Positions 17,376 through 27,072 of a DNA stretch of 64,000 nt are shown here, piece by piece. Source of the stretch: Borreliella lanei (GTDB lineage Bacteria > Spirochaetota > Spirochaetia > Borreliales > Borreliaceae); contig NZ_JACHFC010000003.1 in NCBI RefSeq assembly GCF_014205895.1, positions 62,001 to 126,000 on the forward strand. Direction: 5' to 3'. The notes beneath the pieces were generated by a model. The model was not told where the DNA came from and ran no database searches. It saw only the letters and a program-made list of their open reading frames with translations. Made by a program: the position numbers and the translations under genes. Each line of letters begins with the position of its first letter. The first letter of the stretch is position 1.

Positions 17376-18644
17376 ATGGATTTCAAACAAATAAAAAGTA
17401 ATGTCGAAAAGGTTAAATTTTTAAGAAAAGATTTTCCTATTTTAAATAAAAAGTTTGACAATAAGCATATAATTTATTTTGACAATGCAGCAACCTCTCA
17501 AAAGCCCAAAAACGTAATTTATTCTAACGTTGAATATTATGAAAATTATAACGCAAATGTACACAGAAGCGGTCATAAATTTGCAATTCAATCGAGCATA
17601 AAAATAGAAAAAACAAGAGAACTTGTAAAAAATTTTATCAATGCAGAATCTGCAAAAAATATAATATTCACCTCTGGAACTACTGATGGAATTAATACTA
17701 TTGCAAGTTCATTTTTTTACTCAAAATACTTTAAAAAAAAAGATGAAATTATTCTTACAACTCTTGAACATAATAGCAATTTGCTACCCTGGGTAAATCT
17801 TGCAAATTTAGCTAATTTAACAATTAAATTAGCTAAATTCAATGAAATGGGAATTATTACCCCCGAAGAAATTGAAAAACTTATTACAGAAAAAACAAAG
17901 CTCATCAGTATTTCAGGAATAAACAATACCCTAGGAACCATTAATGATTTGGAATCTATTGGAAAAATCGCAAAAAAATACAATATACCTCTTTTTGTAG
18001 ATGCTGCACAAATGGCACCTCACATAAAAATAGATGTTAAAAAAATTGGCTGTGATTTTTTGGTATTTTCTGGACATAAAATGCTTGCTCCAACAGGAAT
18101 AGGAATTTTATACATTTCAAATAATATGGCTGAAAAACTTCATAGCTCAAAATTAGGGGGAAATACTGTAGAAGAAATATTTATAGAAAATGAAAAAATT
18201 AAATTTAAATCATCCGATTCTCCTAATAAATTTGAATCGGGAACCCCAAATATTGCAGGAATTATTGGACTTGAAGAGGCAATAAAATATATTGATAATA
18301 TTTCTATGGATTTTATTTTAGAGCATGATCAGCAGTTAATCGAATATGGGGTAAAAAAATTACAAGAGCTTGATGAAGTTGAATTTATACTAAATACAAA
18401 TCTTAAAAGAAATTCGATAATATCATTTACAGTAAAAAATATTCACTCACACGATATTGAAACCTATCTAGATACAATGGGAATAGCAACCAGAGCCGGA
18501 AGAACTTGTTCCTATGTGGCATTTTTCCCAGAAAATTTAAATAAAAACCATCTTTTAAGAATTAGCTTTTATTTTTATAATACACAAGAAGAAATTGATA
18601 CTTTCATATTGGGATTAAAAAAAGTAATAAAAGAGCTTTCATAA
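17376..18644 (+). CDS. sufS: Cysteine desulfurase, SufS/NifS family
   Basis: A PLP enzyme that takes sulfur from cysteine as a protein persulfide for Fe-S cluster or thio-tRNA synthesis. It is 422 aa, a class II (SufS-type) enzyme. 'EHNSN' supplies His132, 'VDAAQ' supplies Asp209, 'SGHKMLAPTG' supplies the PLP Lys235, and 'RAGRTCSYV' supplies the persulfide Cys378. AAGG precedes the ATG by 4 nt. It is followed after a hairpin-rich gap by the scaffold gene sufU. No sufBCD genes are present here, so a main role in tRNA thiolation is possible; that is inference. Confidence 0.94.
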   Translation: MDFKQIKSNVEKVKFLRKDFPILNKKFDNKHIIYFDNAATSQKPKNVIYSNVEYYENYNANVHRSGHKFAIQSSIKIEKTRELVKNFINAESAKNIIFTSGTTDGINTIASSFFYSKYFKKKDEIILTTLEHNSNLLPWVNLANLANLTIKLAKFNEMGIITPEEIEKLITEKTKLISISGINNTLGTINDLESIGKIAKKYNIPLFVDAAQMAPHIKIDVKKIGCDFLVFSGHKMLAPTGIGILYISNNMAEKLHSSKLGGNTVEEIFIENEKIKFKSSDSPNKFESGTPNIAGIIGLEEAIKYIDNISMDFILEHDQQLIEYGVKKLQELDEVEFILNTNLKRNSIISFTVKNIHSHDIETYLDTMGIATRAGRTCSYVAFFPENLNKNHLLRISFYFYNTQEEIDTFILGLKKVIKELS

Positions 18645-18669
18645 AAACTTATAAAATAAAGATATAAAC

Positions 18670-18704
18670 AAAGTTAATCAAAAATACAATTTTTGATTAA
18701 CTTT
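18670..18704 (+). terminator. Perfect 16-bp hairpin after sufS
   Basis: Arms 18670-18685 and 18689-18704 pair without mismatch around a 3-nt loop (ACA). The sequence AATTTT follows, so it could terminate sufS transcription or protect its 3' end. The stem is AT-rich and lacks a long U run. Confidence 0.55.
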
Positions 18705-18721
18705 AATTTTAGGATTAATAA

Positions 18722-18757
18722 AAATTGTTTTAATCTTTAAAAAGATTAAAACAATTT
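18722..18757. repeat. Second perfect hairpin between sufS and sufU
   Basis: Arms 18722-18738 and 18741-18757 are fully complementary (17 bp, with a 2-nt centre). With the hairpin at 18670-18704 it makes two strong, unrelated-sequence stem-loops in tandem. A smaller 8+8 inverted repeat (TTGATTTA A TAAATCAA) is at 18818-18834, just before sufU. It could be a second terminator, an mRNA-processing site or a regulator site. Confidence 0.5.
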
Positions 18758-18852
18758 CAACTGTATGCTATATTTTTAAAGTTTTTTATTTAAAAATCTT
18801 CATATTATCTTTTATTATTGATTTAATAAATCAAAGAAAATAAAATTAAATT

Positions 18853-19260
18853 ATGCTCACTGAAAAAACTAAAAAAGAATTAATAAGGCTTAGTAAAGTA
18901 AATAATTACATAATAAAAGTAGAAACAAACCAGAATTTCAAACATCAATCTAAATGTGGAGATCAAATTTTATTTCAAATAATAGAAACAAATAACGGAA
19001 AATTTAATTTAAAACATCATGCATCTGGTTGCATAGTTTTACTTGCAAGTGCCAACGCTTTAAATAAATTGTGCAATAACAAACCAAAACCCGAAATCCT
19101 AAATTTAGTTCAAAAAGTGATAAACAGTGATTTTGCAAATCTAGATGAAATTGACGTAAGTTTAAAAATTTTTGACGTATTTACAAATACAAATAGAAAA
19201 GACTGTTTTTTGCTGCCATACAAATCATTAAAAGATAGTTTGGAAAACTACAAGCCTTAA
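18853..19260 (+). CDS. sufU: SufU/IscU-like sulfur acceptor or scaffold protein
   Basis: A 135-aa partner of SufS. It keeps the three family cysteines and aspartate: Cys35-Gly-Asp37 ('HQSKCGDQI'), Cys60 ('HHASGCIVLLASANAL') and Cys118 ('NRKDCFLLPYKSL'). In Gram-positive SufU these bind Zn and accept sulfur from the SufS persulfide. No clear Shine-Dalgarno precedes the ATG, and it sits 208 bp from sufS behind two hairpins, so it may have separate expression. Fe-S scaffold versus sulfur-relay function cannot be decided by sequence. Confidence 0.88.
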   Translation: MLTEKTKKELIRLSKVNNYIIKVETNQNFKHQSKCGDQILFQIIETNNGKFNLKHHASGCIVLLASANALNKLCNNKPKPEILNLVQKVINSDFANLDEIDVSLKIFDVFTNTNRKDCFLLPYKSLKDSLENYKP

Positions 19261-19273
19261 GGAGAGCTATTAG

Positions 19274-20809
19274 ATGAAAATCTATTCACACTCATCAATC
19301 GGATATGAAGGAGAATTAATTGAGATTGAAATAGACATTAAAAAAGGAATTTCTGGAATTGATATAGTAGGACTTGCTGGGAGCGAAATTAAAGAATCAA
19401 GAGAAAGAGTAAAATCAGCTATCAAGAATTCAAATTTCAATTTCCCTAAAGATAGAATATTAATAAATCTTGCACCAGCTGGAATTAAAAAGCTTGGAAC
19501 AGCTTTTGACCTTTCGATTGCTATTAGTATTATTAAAATCCAAGAAAGCAAAGATAATAAAAATTTAGAAATCTTAATATTAGGGGAATTGCAATTAGAT
19601 GGCAAAATAAGATCAATAAAAGCTGTTCTACCAGCAATTGCACTTGCCAAAGAAAAGGAAATAAAATTTGCAATAGTTCCCCTTGAAAATTTAGAAGAAG
19701 CTAGTCTAATAGATGGCTTGAATATTTGGGGTGTTAAAGATTTAAAAGAAACTATAAAAATAATAGAACAATTAAACTACAATATACTCCCTCCAAGAAC
19801 AACTACTAAACCCCAATCAACAATTGAAGAAGATTATATTATAGAGTATGACTTTAAAAATATAAAAGGACAACAAAGAGCAAAAAGAGCAATTGAAATA
19901 GCAATTGCAGGTGGACATAATATCATGTTATTTGGTCCACCTGGAAGCGGAAAAACACTTAGTATTAAATGCGCTCAATCTATTCTTCCTCCACTTACAA
20001 ATAAAGAGCTAATAGAAACAAACAGAATATGGTCAATATCAGGGAAATTAATAGACAGAAAAATAATAAAACAAAGACCTTTTAGAAATCCCCACCATAC
20101 TGCTAGTAAAGAAGGAATAATTGGAGGGGGTCCTAATCCTTTACCTGGAGAAGCGTCTCTTGCACACAACGGAATATTATTTTTAGATGAAGCTTTAGAA
20201 TTTAAAAAATCTATCTTACAATCTTTACGTGAACCTATTGAAGATAAATCAATTTCAATCTCAAGAGCAAGTTCTAAATTATTCAAATACCCAGCCAATT
20301 TCCAATTAATGCTTGCAATGAATCTTTGTCCTTGTGGAAATCTTGGGAAAAAAAACACAGATTGTTTTTGTTCACAACAAGAAATTTCAAATTATTGGAA
20401 AAAACTTGGAGCCGCAATGCTTGATAGAATTGATATTAGAGTTCCAACAAGAGCAATTAATAATGAAAAATTACTCAGCGAAACAAGCGAAAGTTCAAGT
20501 GAAATAAAAAAAAGAATAATAAAAGCAAGAAACATTCAAAATATAAGATACGAAAATTTTGCAAACATAAATAAAAATTCTGATCTTAATTCCGATCACA
20601 TTGAACAATTTTGCGAATTAAGTGCAATCTTAAAAAATGATTTGATCTACATTCTAAATAAACTCAACATATCTTCAAGAGCAACACACTCAATACTAAA
20701 AATTGCAAGAACAATCTCCGATTTAAAAGAAGAAAAAAATATTTCAAGAGAAGCCTTACTTGAAGCAATTGAACATAGAAAAAACGGAGAAAATATGCTT
20801 GAAAAATGA
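19274..20809 (+). CDS. comM: ComM/YifB family Mg-chelatase-like AAA+ ATPase
   Basis: A 511-aa AAA+ protein. The N-terminal Lon-protease-like S5 domain is at about 1-165 ('GLAGSEIKESRERVKSAI'). Walker A 'GPPGSGKTL' is near 222, and Walker B-like 'ILFLDEALEF' is near 299. The Mg-chelatase signature 'RNPHHTASKEGIIGGG' lies between. A cysteine cluster 'NLCPCGN...CFCS' follows at about 353-372. The C-terminal Mg_chelatase_C domain carries 'RATHSILKIARTISDL'. In naturally competent bacteria ComM drives branch migration; Borrelia is not known to be competent, so its role here is open. AAGGAG precedes the ATG. Confidence 0.9.
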   Translation: MKIYSHSSIGYEGELIEIEIDIKKGISGIDIVGLAGSEIKESRERVKSAIKNSNFNFPKDRILINLAPAGIKKLGTAFDLSIAISIIKIQESKDNKNLEILILGELQLDGKIRSIKAVLPAIALAKEKEIKFAIVPLENLEEASLIDGLNIWGVKDLKETIKIIEQLNYNILPPRTTTKPQSTIEEDYIIEYDFKNIKGQQRAKRAIEIAIAGGHNIMLFGPPGSGKTLSIKCAQSILPPLTNKELIETNRIWSISGKLIDRKIIKQRPFRNPHHTASKEGIIGGGPNPLPGEASLAHNGILFLDEALEFKKSILQSLREPIEDKSISISRASSKLFKYPANFQLMLAMNLCPCGNLGKKNTDCFCSQQEISNYWKKLGAAMLDRIDIRVPTRAINNEKLLSETSESSSEIKKRIIKARNIQNIRYENFANINKNSDLNSDHIEQFCELSAILKNDLIYILNKLNISSRATHSILKIARTISDLKEEKNISREALLEAIEHRKNGENMLEK

Positions 20810-20831
20810 AAACCCCTAAAATATTTGGGGT
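20810..20831 (-). terminator. Terminator of ldh (minus strand)
   Basis: Read on the minus strand, ACCCC (20827-20831) pairs with GGGGT (20812-20816), and TTTTC follows. It lies 9 bp past the ldh stop and overlaps the end of comM from the other side. The stem is short, but GC-rich for this genome. Confidence 0.6.
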
Positions 20832-20839
20832 CTCCAAAA

Positions 20840-21793
<954 letters not shown>

Positions 21794-21851
21794 TCACTCC
21801 ATATAAATTTAAACTATGTACAACTAATTTTAAATAAGTAATGATAAAAAT

Positions 21852-21881
21852 ATTCTATCGCATTTCTAAGGGCTTTGCCAA
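21852..21881 (-). promoter_or_regulatory. Promoter of ldh
   Basis: On the minus strand TTGGCA (21876-21881) and TAGAAT (21852-21857) are separated by 18 bp. Transcription would begin near 21845, about 55 nt before the ldh ATG and just after the lepA stop. Confidence 0.7.
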
Positions 21882-21910
21882 TCACGTAGCACAAAAAATT
21901 AAAAACAAAT

Positions 21911-23710
21911 TTAATTATCATTGGATTTTAGAACCGCAAGAAAAGCACTTTGTGGGATCTCAACATTTCCTACCATCTTCATTCGCTTTTTACCTTCTTT
22001 CTGCTTTTCTAAAAGTTTTCGCTTACGAGTAATATCACCGCCATAACACTTGGCAGTAACATCTTTTCTAACAGGAGAGATTGTCTCTCGAGCAATAACA
22101 TTAGAACCAATAGCACCTTGAATGGCTATTCTAAATTGTTGTCTTGCTATTTCATCTTTCAACTTTTTACAAATCCCAATAGCCTTAGTTCTGGCACTGT
22201 CTTTAAAAACCAACTGAGAGAGTGCATCAACTCTATCCCCATTGACTAGTATATCCAATCTTACTAAATCTGTATATTCATAATCTAAAAGCTCATAATC
22301 AAAAGAAGCATATCCACGGCTCACAGATTTAATCTTATCATAAAAATCAAAAAGGATTTCAGAAAGGGGCATTTTATAAATAAGTTCAACACGCTTAGTA
22401 TCAAGATAAATTAAGTTTGTCTGCACTCCTCTTTTTAACAAACACACACTCATAACATTTCCTAAAAATTCTGTAGGAACAATAATATTGGCCTTAATAT
22501 AAGGCTCAAGAACACTTTCAATAGCTTCACTTCCGGGAAATTGCTCAGGAGTTTCAATAAAATAAGATTCTCCCTTTTTAGGAATTATTTTGTATCTAAC
22601 AGAAGGAGAAGTTAATATGACATTTAAATTAAATTCACGCTCAATACGCTCTTGAATAACTTCTAAATGCAAAAGACCAAGAAATCCGCATTTAAAACCA
22701 TGTCCAAGAGCAGATGATGAATCTTTTTCAAATGTTAACGATGCATCATTAAGTTTTAATCTATCCATTGCCTTTAAAAGATCATCATATTGATTGGCAT
22801 CAACAGGATACACTGAAGAGAACACCACAGGCTTAACTTCTTTAAATCCCTCAAGAGGAGATAATGCGGGAAAATCACAAAGGGTTACTGTATCTCCAAT
22901 TTTCACATCTGATATATTTTTTATTCCTGCAATAAAATATCCAACATCCCCTGCTTCTAGACTATCTTTTCTTTCAAGTGATATTTTAAAAATTCCAATC
23001 TCTTCAATTAAATGCTCGCTATTAGTATGCATTAACCTAATCTTATCGCCCGTTTTGATTTGTCCTTCGAAAATCCTAAAGTGAACAACAACTCCCCTAT
23101 AAGAATCATAATGTGAATCAAAAATTAATGCTCTTAATGGATCCTTAATACTTCCTCTAGGAGATGGCACATACTTACAAATAGCTTCAAGCAAATCATC
23201 AATTCCTATTCCATTCTTAGCAGAAATAGAAATAGCGATTTCTTCATTTAATCCCAAATCATTTTTTATTTGCTTTTTTACAAAATCAACATTAGCATTT
23301 GGAAGGTCTATCTTATTAATAACAGGAATAATTTCTAAATCATGCTCAAAAGCCATATAAAAATTAGAAACTGTTTGAGCTTGAATTCCCTGACTTGCAT
23401 CAATTAATAAAAGAGCACCTTCACAAGACGAAATTGCCCTTGAGACTTCATAAGAAAAATCAACATGACCTGGAGTATCTACAAAATTCAACTCATAAAA
23501 ATCACCATCATTACTTTTATAAGTAATTGTTACTGCCTGACTTTTTATTGTAATTCCTCTTTCTCGCTCAATATCCATACTGTCAAGCATTTGACTTTTA
23601 AAATCACGATCAGATATTATTTTGGCCTTTTGAATAAATCGATCAGCTAATGTAGATTTACCATGATCAATGTGTGCAATAATGCAAAAGTTTTTCTTAC
23701 GAATACTAAT
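21911..23710 (-). CDS. lepA: Elongation factor 4 (LepA), apparently starting at an ATT codon
   Basis: A ribosomal back-translocating GTPase, 599 aa from the proposed start, equal to E. coli LepA. G1 'AHIDHGKST', G2 'RERGITI', G3 'DTPGH' and G4 'NKID' are present, and so is the LepA-specific C-terminal domain. Between the in-frame TAG (23729-23731) and G1 there is no ATG, GTG or TTG. The first ATG (23590) would delete G1. In-frame ATT codons occur at 23716, 23710 and 23704. Seven G's (23718-23724) form a Shine-Dalgarno exactly 7 nt before the ATT at 23710, so I choose that. The gene lies 27 nt after the stop of the TPR-like gene. Confidence 0.93.
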   Translation of the reverse strand: MSIRKKNFCIIAHIDHGKSTLADRFIQKAKIISDRDFKSQMLDSMDIERERGITIKSQAVTITYKSNDGDFYELNFVDTPGHVDFSYEVSRAISSCEGALLLIDASQGIQAQTVSNFYMAFEHDLEIIPVINKIDLPNANVDFVKKQIKNDLGLNEEIAISISAKNGIGIDDLLEAICKYVPSPRGSIKDPLRALIFDSHYDSYRGVVVHFRIFEGQIKTGDKIRLMHTNSEHLIEEIGIFKISLERKDSLEAGDVGYFIAGIKNISDVKIGDTVTLCDFPALSPLEGFKEVKPVVFSSVYPVDANQYDDLLKAMDRLKLNDASLTFEKDSSSALGHGFKCGFLGLLHLEVIQERIEREFNLNVILTSPSVRYKIIPKKGESYFIETPEQFPGSEAIESVLEPYIKANIIVPTEFLGNVMSVCLLKRGVQTNLIYLDTKRVELIYKMPLSEILFDFYDKIKSVSRGYASFDYELLDYEYTDLVRLDILVNGDRVDALSQLVFKDSARTKAIGICKKLKDEIARQQFRIAIQGAIGSNVIARETISPVRKDVTAKCYGGDITRKRKLLEKQKEGKKRMKMVGNVEIPQSAFLAVLKSNDN

Positions 23711-23717
23711 ACTAATT

Positions 23718-23725
23718 CCCCCCCT
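23718..23725 (-). promoter_or_regulatory. Unusual ribosome-binding site of lepA (AGGGGGGG)
   Basis: A run of seven G preceded by A on the minus strand, 7 nt from the ATT proposed as the start codon. It decides the start because no standard initiator is available. A one-base gain in this run would bring an upstream TTG into frame, but that TTG has no ribosome-binding site. Confidence 0.75.
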
Positions 23726-23742
23726 GAACTACAAGTCAAGAT

Positions 23743-24723
23743 TTAAAAATTAATTTTTTTTAAATATACAGAATTTTTAATTTGACTTCTTGATTTCGCA
23801 ATATAAGGAGAAAATCTTGGTGCAAGATCTACTATTAATTTCCAAGTATCTATTGCTCTAAATTTATAATTGCCATTAGAATATGCATAAGTAGCAGCAG
23901 CAACATTATAAACTATTTCCCAAAAATCTGTAGATTCAAAAGCATTTTTTATTGCCTTATACTCATTAATTTTTTGAACAAAAGACCTTAAATTTTTAAA
24001 CTGATACACAGGTTCATAATAACAAACATAATCATACATTCTTGTTAAAATTCCTACTGCGGCTATAAGTCCATGAGTAATTGAAAGTTCATAAGCTTTT
24101 AAGCGCAAATAAACTTTTGACAATAATTGATGAGTATCAATAACATTGTAGTTTTTAAATCTGTAAAGATTAAAAGTAAAATCAATACCAAAAGCTCCTC
24201 TTACTTGCTTTAAATAAGAAGTTAAATAAAATGAAACATTAAATTCACTGTTTAGAATACTATTTTTGTCTTGAGCATAATCATGATAACTATAATAATC
24301 TTTTTTAGTTGAAAACTTGTTTAATATGTCATTCAAATAATCAATCATATCAACATAATTATTTTCAAGTTCAGCCATTTTAGCTAAAGAAAAAAGTATT
24401 TTTTTTTCAAAAGATTCATCTAGCAAATAATCTTTGTCTTCAAAAGACTTATAAAGGTTTAATTTTTCAAGAATAGCATTGCCAGACATACCATAAGCTA
24501 CTGACAAATAATAACTAGCTTCAGGATAAACGCCTTTTCTAAGTAAAGCTTCCTGCAAATAATTAATAGCATGTGTAAGATTAGACTTACTAAATTCAGA
24601 TTTAGAATAAAGAAATTGCCTGCCTTTTTCAAGTAAAATCCAATACGGAAAATTTTTATTACTTGAAGAATACAAAGAAATAGAAAAAGGCAAAGCAAAA
24701 AAAAATAAAACCACATTTCTCAT
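23743..24723 (-). CDS. Secreted TPR-like protein, unknown function
   Basis: A 326-aa protein with an N-terminal signal peptide ('VVLFFFALPFSISLYS'). The rest is helical with TPR-like pairs, for example 'NYLQEALLRKGVYPEASYYL' (about 53-72) and 'AYELSITHGLIAAVGI'. It is rich in Tyr, Asn and Lys. It lies at the downstream end of the V-ATPase cluster and just before lepA, 71 bp after atpK. It is probably periplasmic; no function is suggested by sequence. Confidence 0.68.
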   Translation of the reverse strand: MRNVVLFFFALPFSISLYSSSNKNFPYWILLEKGRQFLYSKSEFSKSNLTHAINYLQEALLRKGVYPEASYYLSVAYGMSGNAILEKLNLYKSFEDKDYLLDESFEKKILFSLAKMAELENNYVDMIDYLNDILNKFSTKKDYYSYHDYAQDKNSILNSEFNVSFYLTSYLKQVRGAFGIDFTFNLYRFKNYNVIDTHQLLSKVYLRLKAYELSITHGLIAAVGILTRMYDYVCYYEPVYQFKNLRSFVQKINEYKAIKNAFESTDFWEIVYNVAAATYAYSNGNYKFRAIDTWKLIVDLAPRFSPYIAKSRSQIKNSVYLKKINF

Positions 24724-24794
24724 AATAATAAATATATTAAATTAACTCATAAATTACGAGAAAATTTAATATTAAAAGAAATAATAAATCAAAA

Positions 24795-25229
24795 TTAAAC
24801 AAACTTAAATATCATTAAAAATACCATTACAAAAAGAGCAACAGATTCTATTAATCCTAAAACTAATAAATATGTGGCAAATCCTTTCCCAGTCTCAGAA
24901 AATGCATCACAAGCACCTGCTGCTGCTTTGCCTTGAGCAAATCCAGAAACAGCAATAGCAAACCCACCACCAATACCAGCTCCAAGTAACAACCATGGAT
25001 TTGTCTGCATCATTACCTCATATAATGTGTTCATCAAAATATATCCATATATTATTTGAGTCAATGGTGCTGAAACAAAAACGATCAATAAAAATGGCGC
25101 TGGCTTTCCTTGCATATAGCACCTCTTCCAGGCTCCAATAGCAGCACTACCTGCCGCCCCCATACCCAACGCAGAACCTATTGCTGAGATTGTTAAAGCT
25201 GAATTAACCCCTATTAAACCTATATCCAT
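24795..25229 (-). CDS. atpK: V-type ATPase subunit K (rotor proteolipid)
   Basis: The membrane rotor subunit, 144 aa, four helices (two hairpins). The second hairpin carries the ion-binding Glu128 in 'LGLIESVALF'; the first has Gln58 in the equivalent place ('APLTQIIYG'). Thr57, Gln58, Gln99 ('SGFAQGKAAA') and Glu128 line up with Thr64, Gln65, Gln110 and Glu139 of the Enterococcus hirae NtpK Na+ site, and the 99-to-128 spacing is the same as 110-to-139. This suggests Na+ rather than H+ transport. It is the last subunit gene of the operon. Confidence 0.95.
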   Translation of the reverse strand: MDIGLIGVNSALTISAIGSALGMGAAGSAAIGAWKRCYMQGKPAPFLLIVFVSAPLTQIIYGYILMNTLYEVMMQTNPWLLLGAGIGGGFAIAVSGFAQGKAAAGACDAFSETGKGFATYLLVLGLIESVALFVMVFLMIFKFV

Positions 25230-25245
25230 AAGTACTCCTTTTTAT

Positions 25246-27072
25246 TTATTTTTTCATTTTTCTAAAAGGCCTATAAGCATATCCACTCCATTCTTGCCCT
25301 AAATGGTTTGAAAATTCAAGCATATTAAGCCTTACTCCATGAACAATTACTGAAAGCAAAGATAGCATTATATTTAAAACATGCCCAAAAAGTATAACAA
25401 TAATTCCAGCTACTACAAGACCAATATTAGAAGATTTTAACAAAGGTATTGACATAGCATTAAAACTTGATGAAATTGAAAGCCCTGCAAGTCCAACTGC
25501 AAAAAGTCTAATATAAGATATTATATCTGCAAACCCCGACACAGTGGTTAAAAACTGCTCTATAATACCCCCAAAACTTTTCAATATACACTTGAAAAAA
25601 TTTGAGCCATCTTGCTTGCCAAAAACAAATACAAGTGCAACGCCAAAATATATTACATTATAAACAACATTATACATAGGAAATCGAGATTGACTTAATA
25701 TTAAATTTAAAACAAGATAATAAAGTCCAACTATACACATAAGCCAACCAATCTGTGCAATTGAATGGATATGGGGCTTTTCTTTTACTTGTCTGAAAAA
25801 ATTCCAAGCATGCGCTAATGAAATTTGCAAAACTCCTATTGAAAAACAGATAAAGATAATATTTTGTACACTATTTTTCTCTGTCAAATAACTAACTTTA
25901 AATGAATTTAAAATAGGAAACATTTCAAGAATTAAAGGACTACCAAACCAAGTCCCAGTCATAGCGCCATAAAGTATCGATGATACACTTAGATAAAATA
26001 TTAACCCATGAATTGGCGTTAAGGGCTTGCCTTTAAAAAGAAAGCTCAAACTAAGTAAAATTCCTACCAAAAAAAATATCACTCCATAAGCCGCATCACC
26101 TATTATCATACCAAAAAATACAAAGAAAAATAACATAAATATAAAACTTATATCCCTTTCTTTATACCCAGGAATTGTCTCTAAAATATTAAAAATAGGT
26201 GCAGCTAAATTAGCAATTCCTTTTCTTTTTATATAAGTTGGAATAATATCATTTTCTTCGGGATCTGCAAATTGAGCTGCAAAACCTGCTTTTAAAACTG
26301 CGTTTTTAAGAGATTCTTGACTTTCAGCTGGAACAAATCCTGTAATATACGAAAAATCCTCAAAATCAGTTTGCATATCAGCTAAAACTTGCTCAAACTC
26401 TACGATTTGATCATAATTTTTTATCTCATCCCTTAAAATATCAATATATTTATTAAAAAGAGAAATTTGAGTCAATTTTTGATCTAAAATCTCATCAACA
26501 ACCTTCAATTTATTATTAATATAATTAAGATCAAAATTAAACTTAAACTCATCAGCAATTTCAATTTTTTGCTCAAACTCGCCAACACTCACAAAATAAG
26601 AAGTGTTTTTTACGTTTTTAATCAAAAACACATTAACATTGGGATCTCTTAATAAATTTTTATATTCACTTTTTTGGATTTTAAAAAATTGAATATAAAT
26701 ATTAGACTCTTTTAATTTGTCAATATTCTCTAAAGAAAAATTTCCCCAAACAGAAATCAAATTCTTTTCATGCAATAAAGATCGTTTAATATCTTGAAAT
26801 TCTTTAATTTCATTACCCAAATTGACTATACTTTTCGCAATATCTAAAAAATTTCCATTAGAAGATTTTAAAGCTTTAACACCTCCATCTTCTTTAAGCA
26901 GGGAAAAAGCTTGTATTAAAATTCGTCTATTATCAATGCTCTTTTTTAAAGAATCTGAATTCTTATTGCAAGAATTAATATGAACTGCTCCAAAATCCCT
27001 TAAAATCTCTAATGATTCTTTTTTATATTTTGATAAAGTTAAAAGTAAAACTTTTTTCATTTTTACAATCAT
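25246..27072 (-). CDS. atpI: V-type ATPase subunit I (stator/ion channel)
   Basis: A 608-aa subunit. The N-terminal half (1-300) is cytoplasmic with coiled-coil arms that contact the peripheral stalks. The C-terminal half has about seven or eight membrane helices ('FIFMLFFFVFFGMIIGDAAY', then 'FADIISYIRLFAVGLAGLSI', then 'GHVLNIMLSLLSVIVHGVRL'). The 'SYIRLFAVGLAG' block contains the conserved Arg of the ion half-channel region. The ATG overlaps the atpD stop (TTATGA), and AGGA lies 7 nt upstream. Confidence 0.94.
   Translation of the reverse strand: MIVKMKKVLLLTLSKYKKESLEILRDFGAVHINSCNKNSDSLKKSIDNRRILIQAFSLLKEDGGVKALKSSNGNFLDIAKSIVNLGNEIKEFQDIKRSLLHEKNLISVWGNFSLENIDKLKESNIYIQFFKIQKSEYKNLLRDPNVNVFLIKNVKNTSYFVSVGEFEQKIEIADEFKFNFDLNYINNKLKVVDEILDQKLTQISLFNKYIDILRDEIKNYDQIVEFEQVLADMQTDFEDFSYITGFVPAESQESLKNAVLKAGFAAQFADPEENDIIPTYIKRKGIANLAAPIFNILETIPGYKERDISFIFMLFFFVFFGMIIGDAAYGVIFFLVGILLSLSFLFKGKPLTPIHGLIFYLSVSSILYGAMTGTWFGSPLILEMFPILNSFKVSYLTEKNSVQNIIFICFSIGVLQISLAHAWNFFRQVKEKPHIHSIAQIGWLMCIVGLYYLVLNLILSQSRFPMYNVVYNVIYFGVALVFVFGKQDGSNFFKCILKSFGGIIEQFLTTVSGFADIISYIRLFAVGLAGLSISSSFNAMSIPLLKSSNIGLVVAGIIVILFGHVLNIMLSLLSVIVHGVRLNMLEFSNHLGQEWSGYAYRPFRKMKK

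Noticed and set aside
19975-20358. Long antisense frame inside comM
   Set aside because: It mirrors the highly conserved AAA+ region on the opposite strand and has no start context or family signature.
21911-23590. lepA starting at the ATG at 23590
   Set aside because: This would remove the G1 P-loop AHIDHGKST and leave an inactive GTPase, while a strong ribosome-binding site exists upstream.
23465-23650. Open frame on the plus strand opposite lepA
   Set aside because: It is antisense to the lepA N-terminal region, which has clear GTPase motifs. It has no recognisable protein features.
23718-23724. Phase-variable G tract controlling lepA
   Set aside because: An eight-G version would put an upstream TTG in frame, but that TTG has no ribosome-binding site. 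The tract itself is well placed as a Shine-Dalgarno. Only strain comparison could revive the idea.
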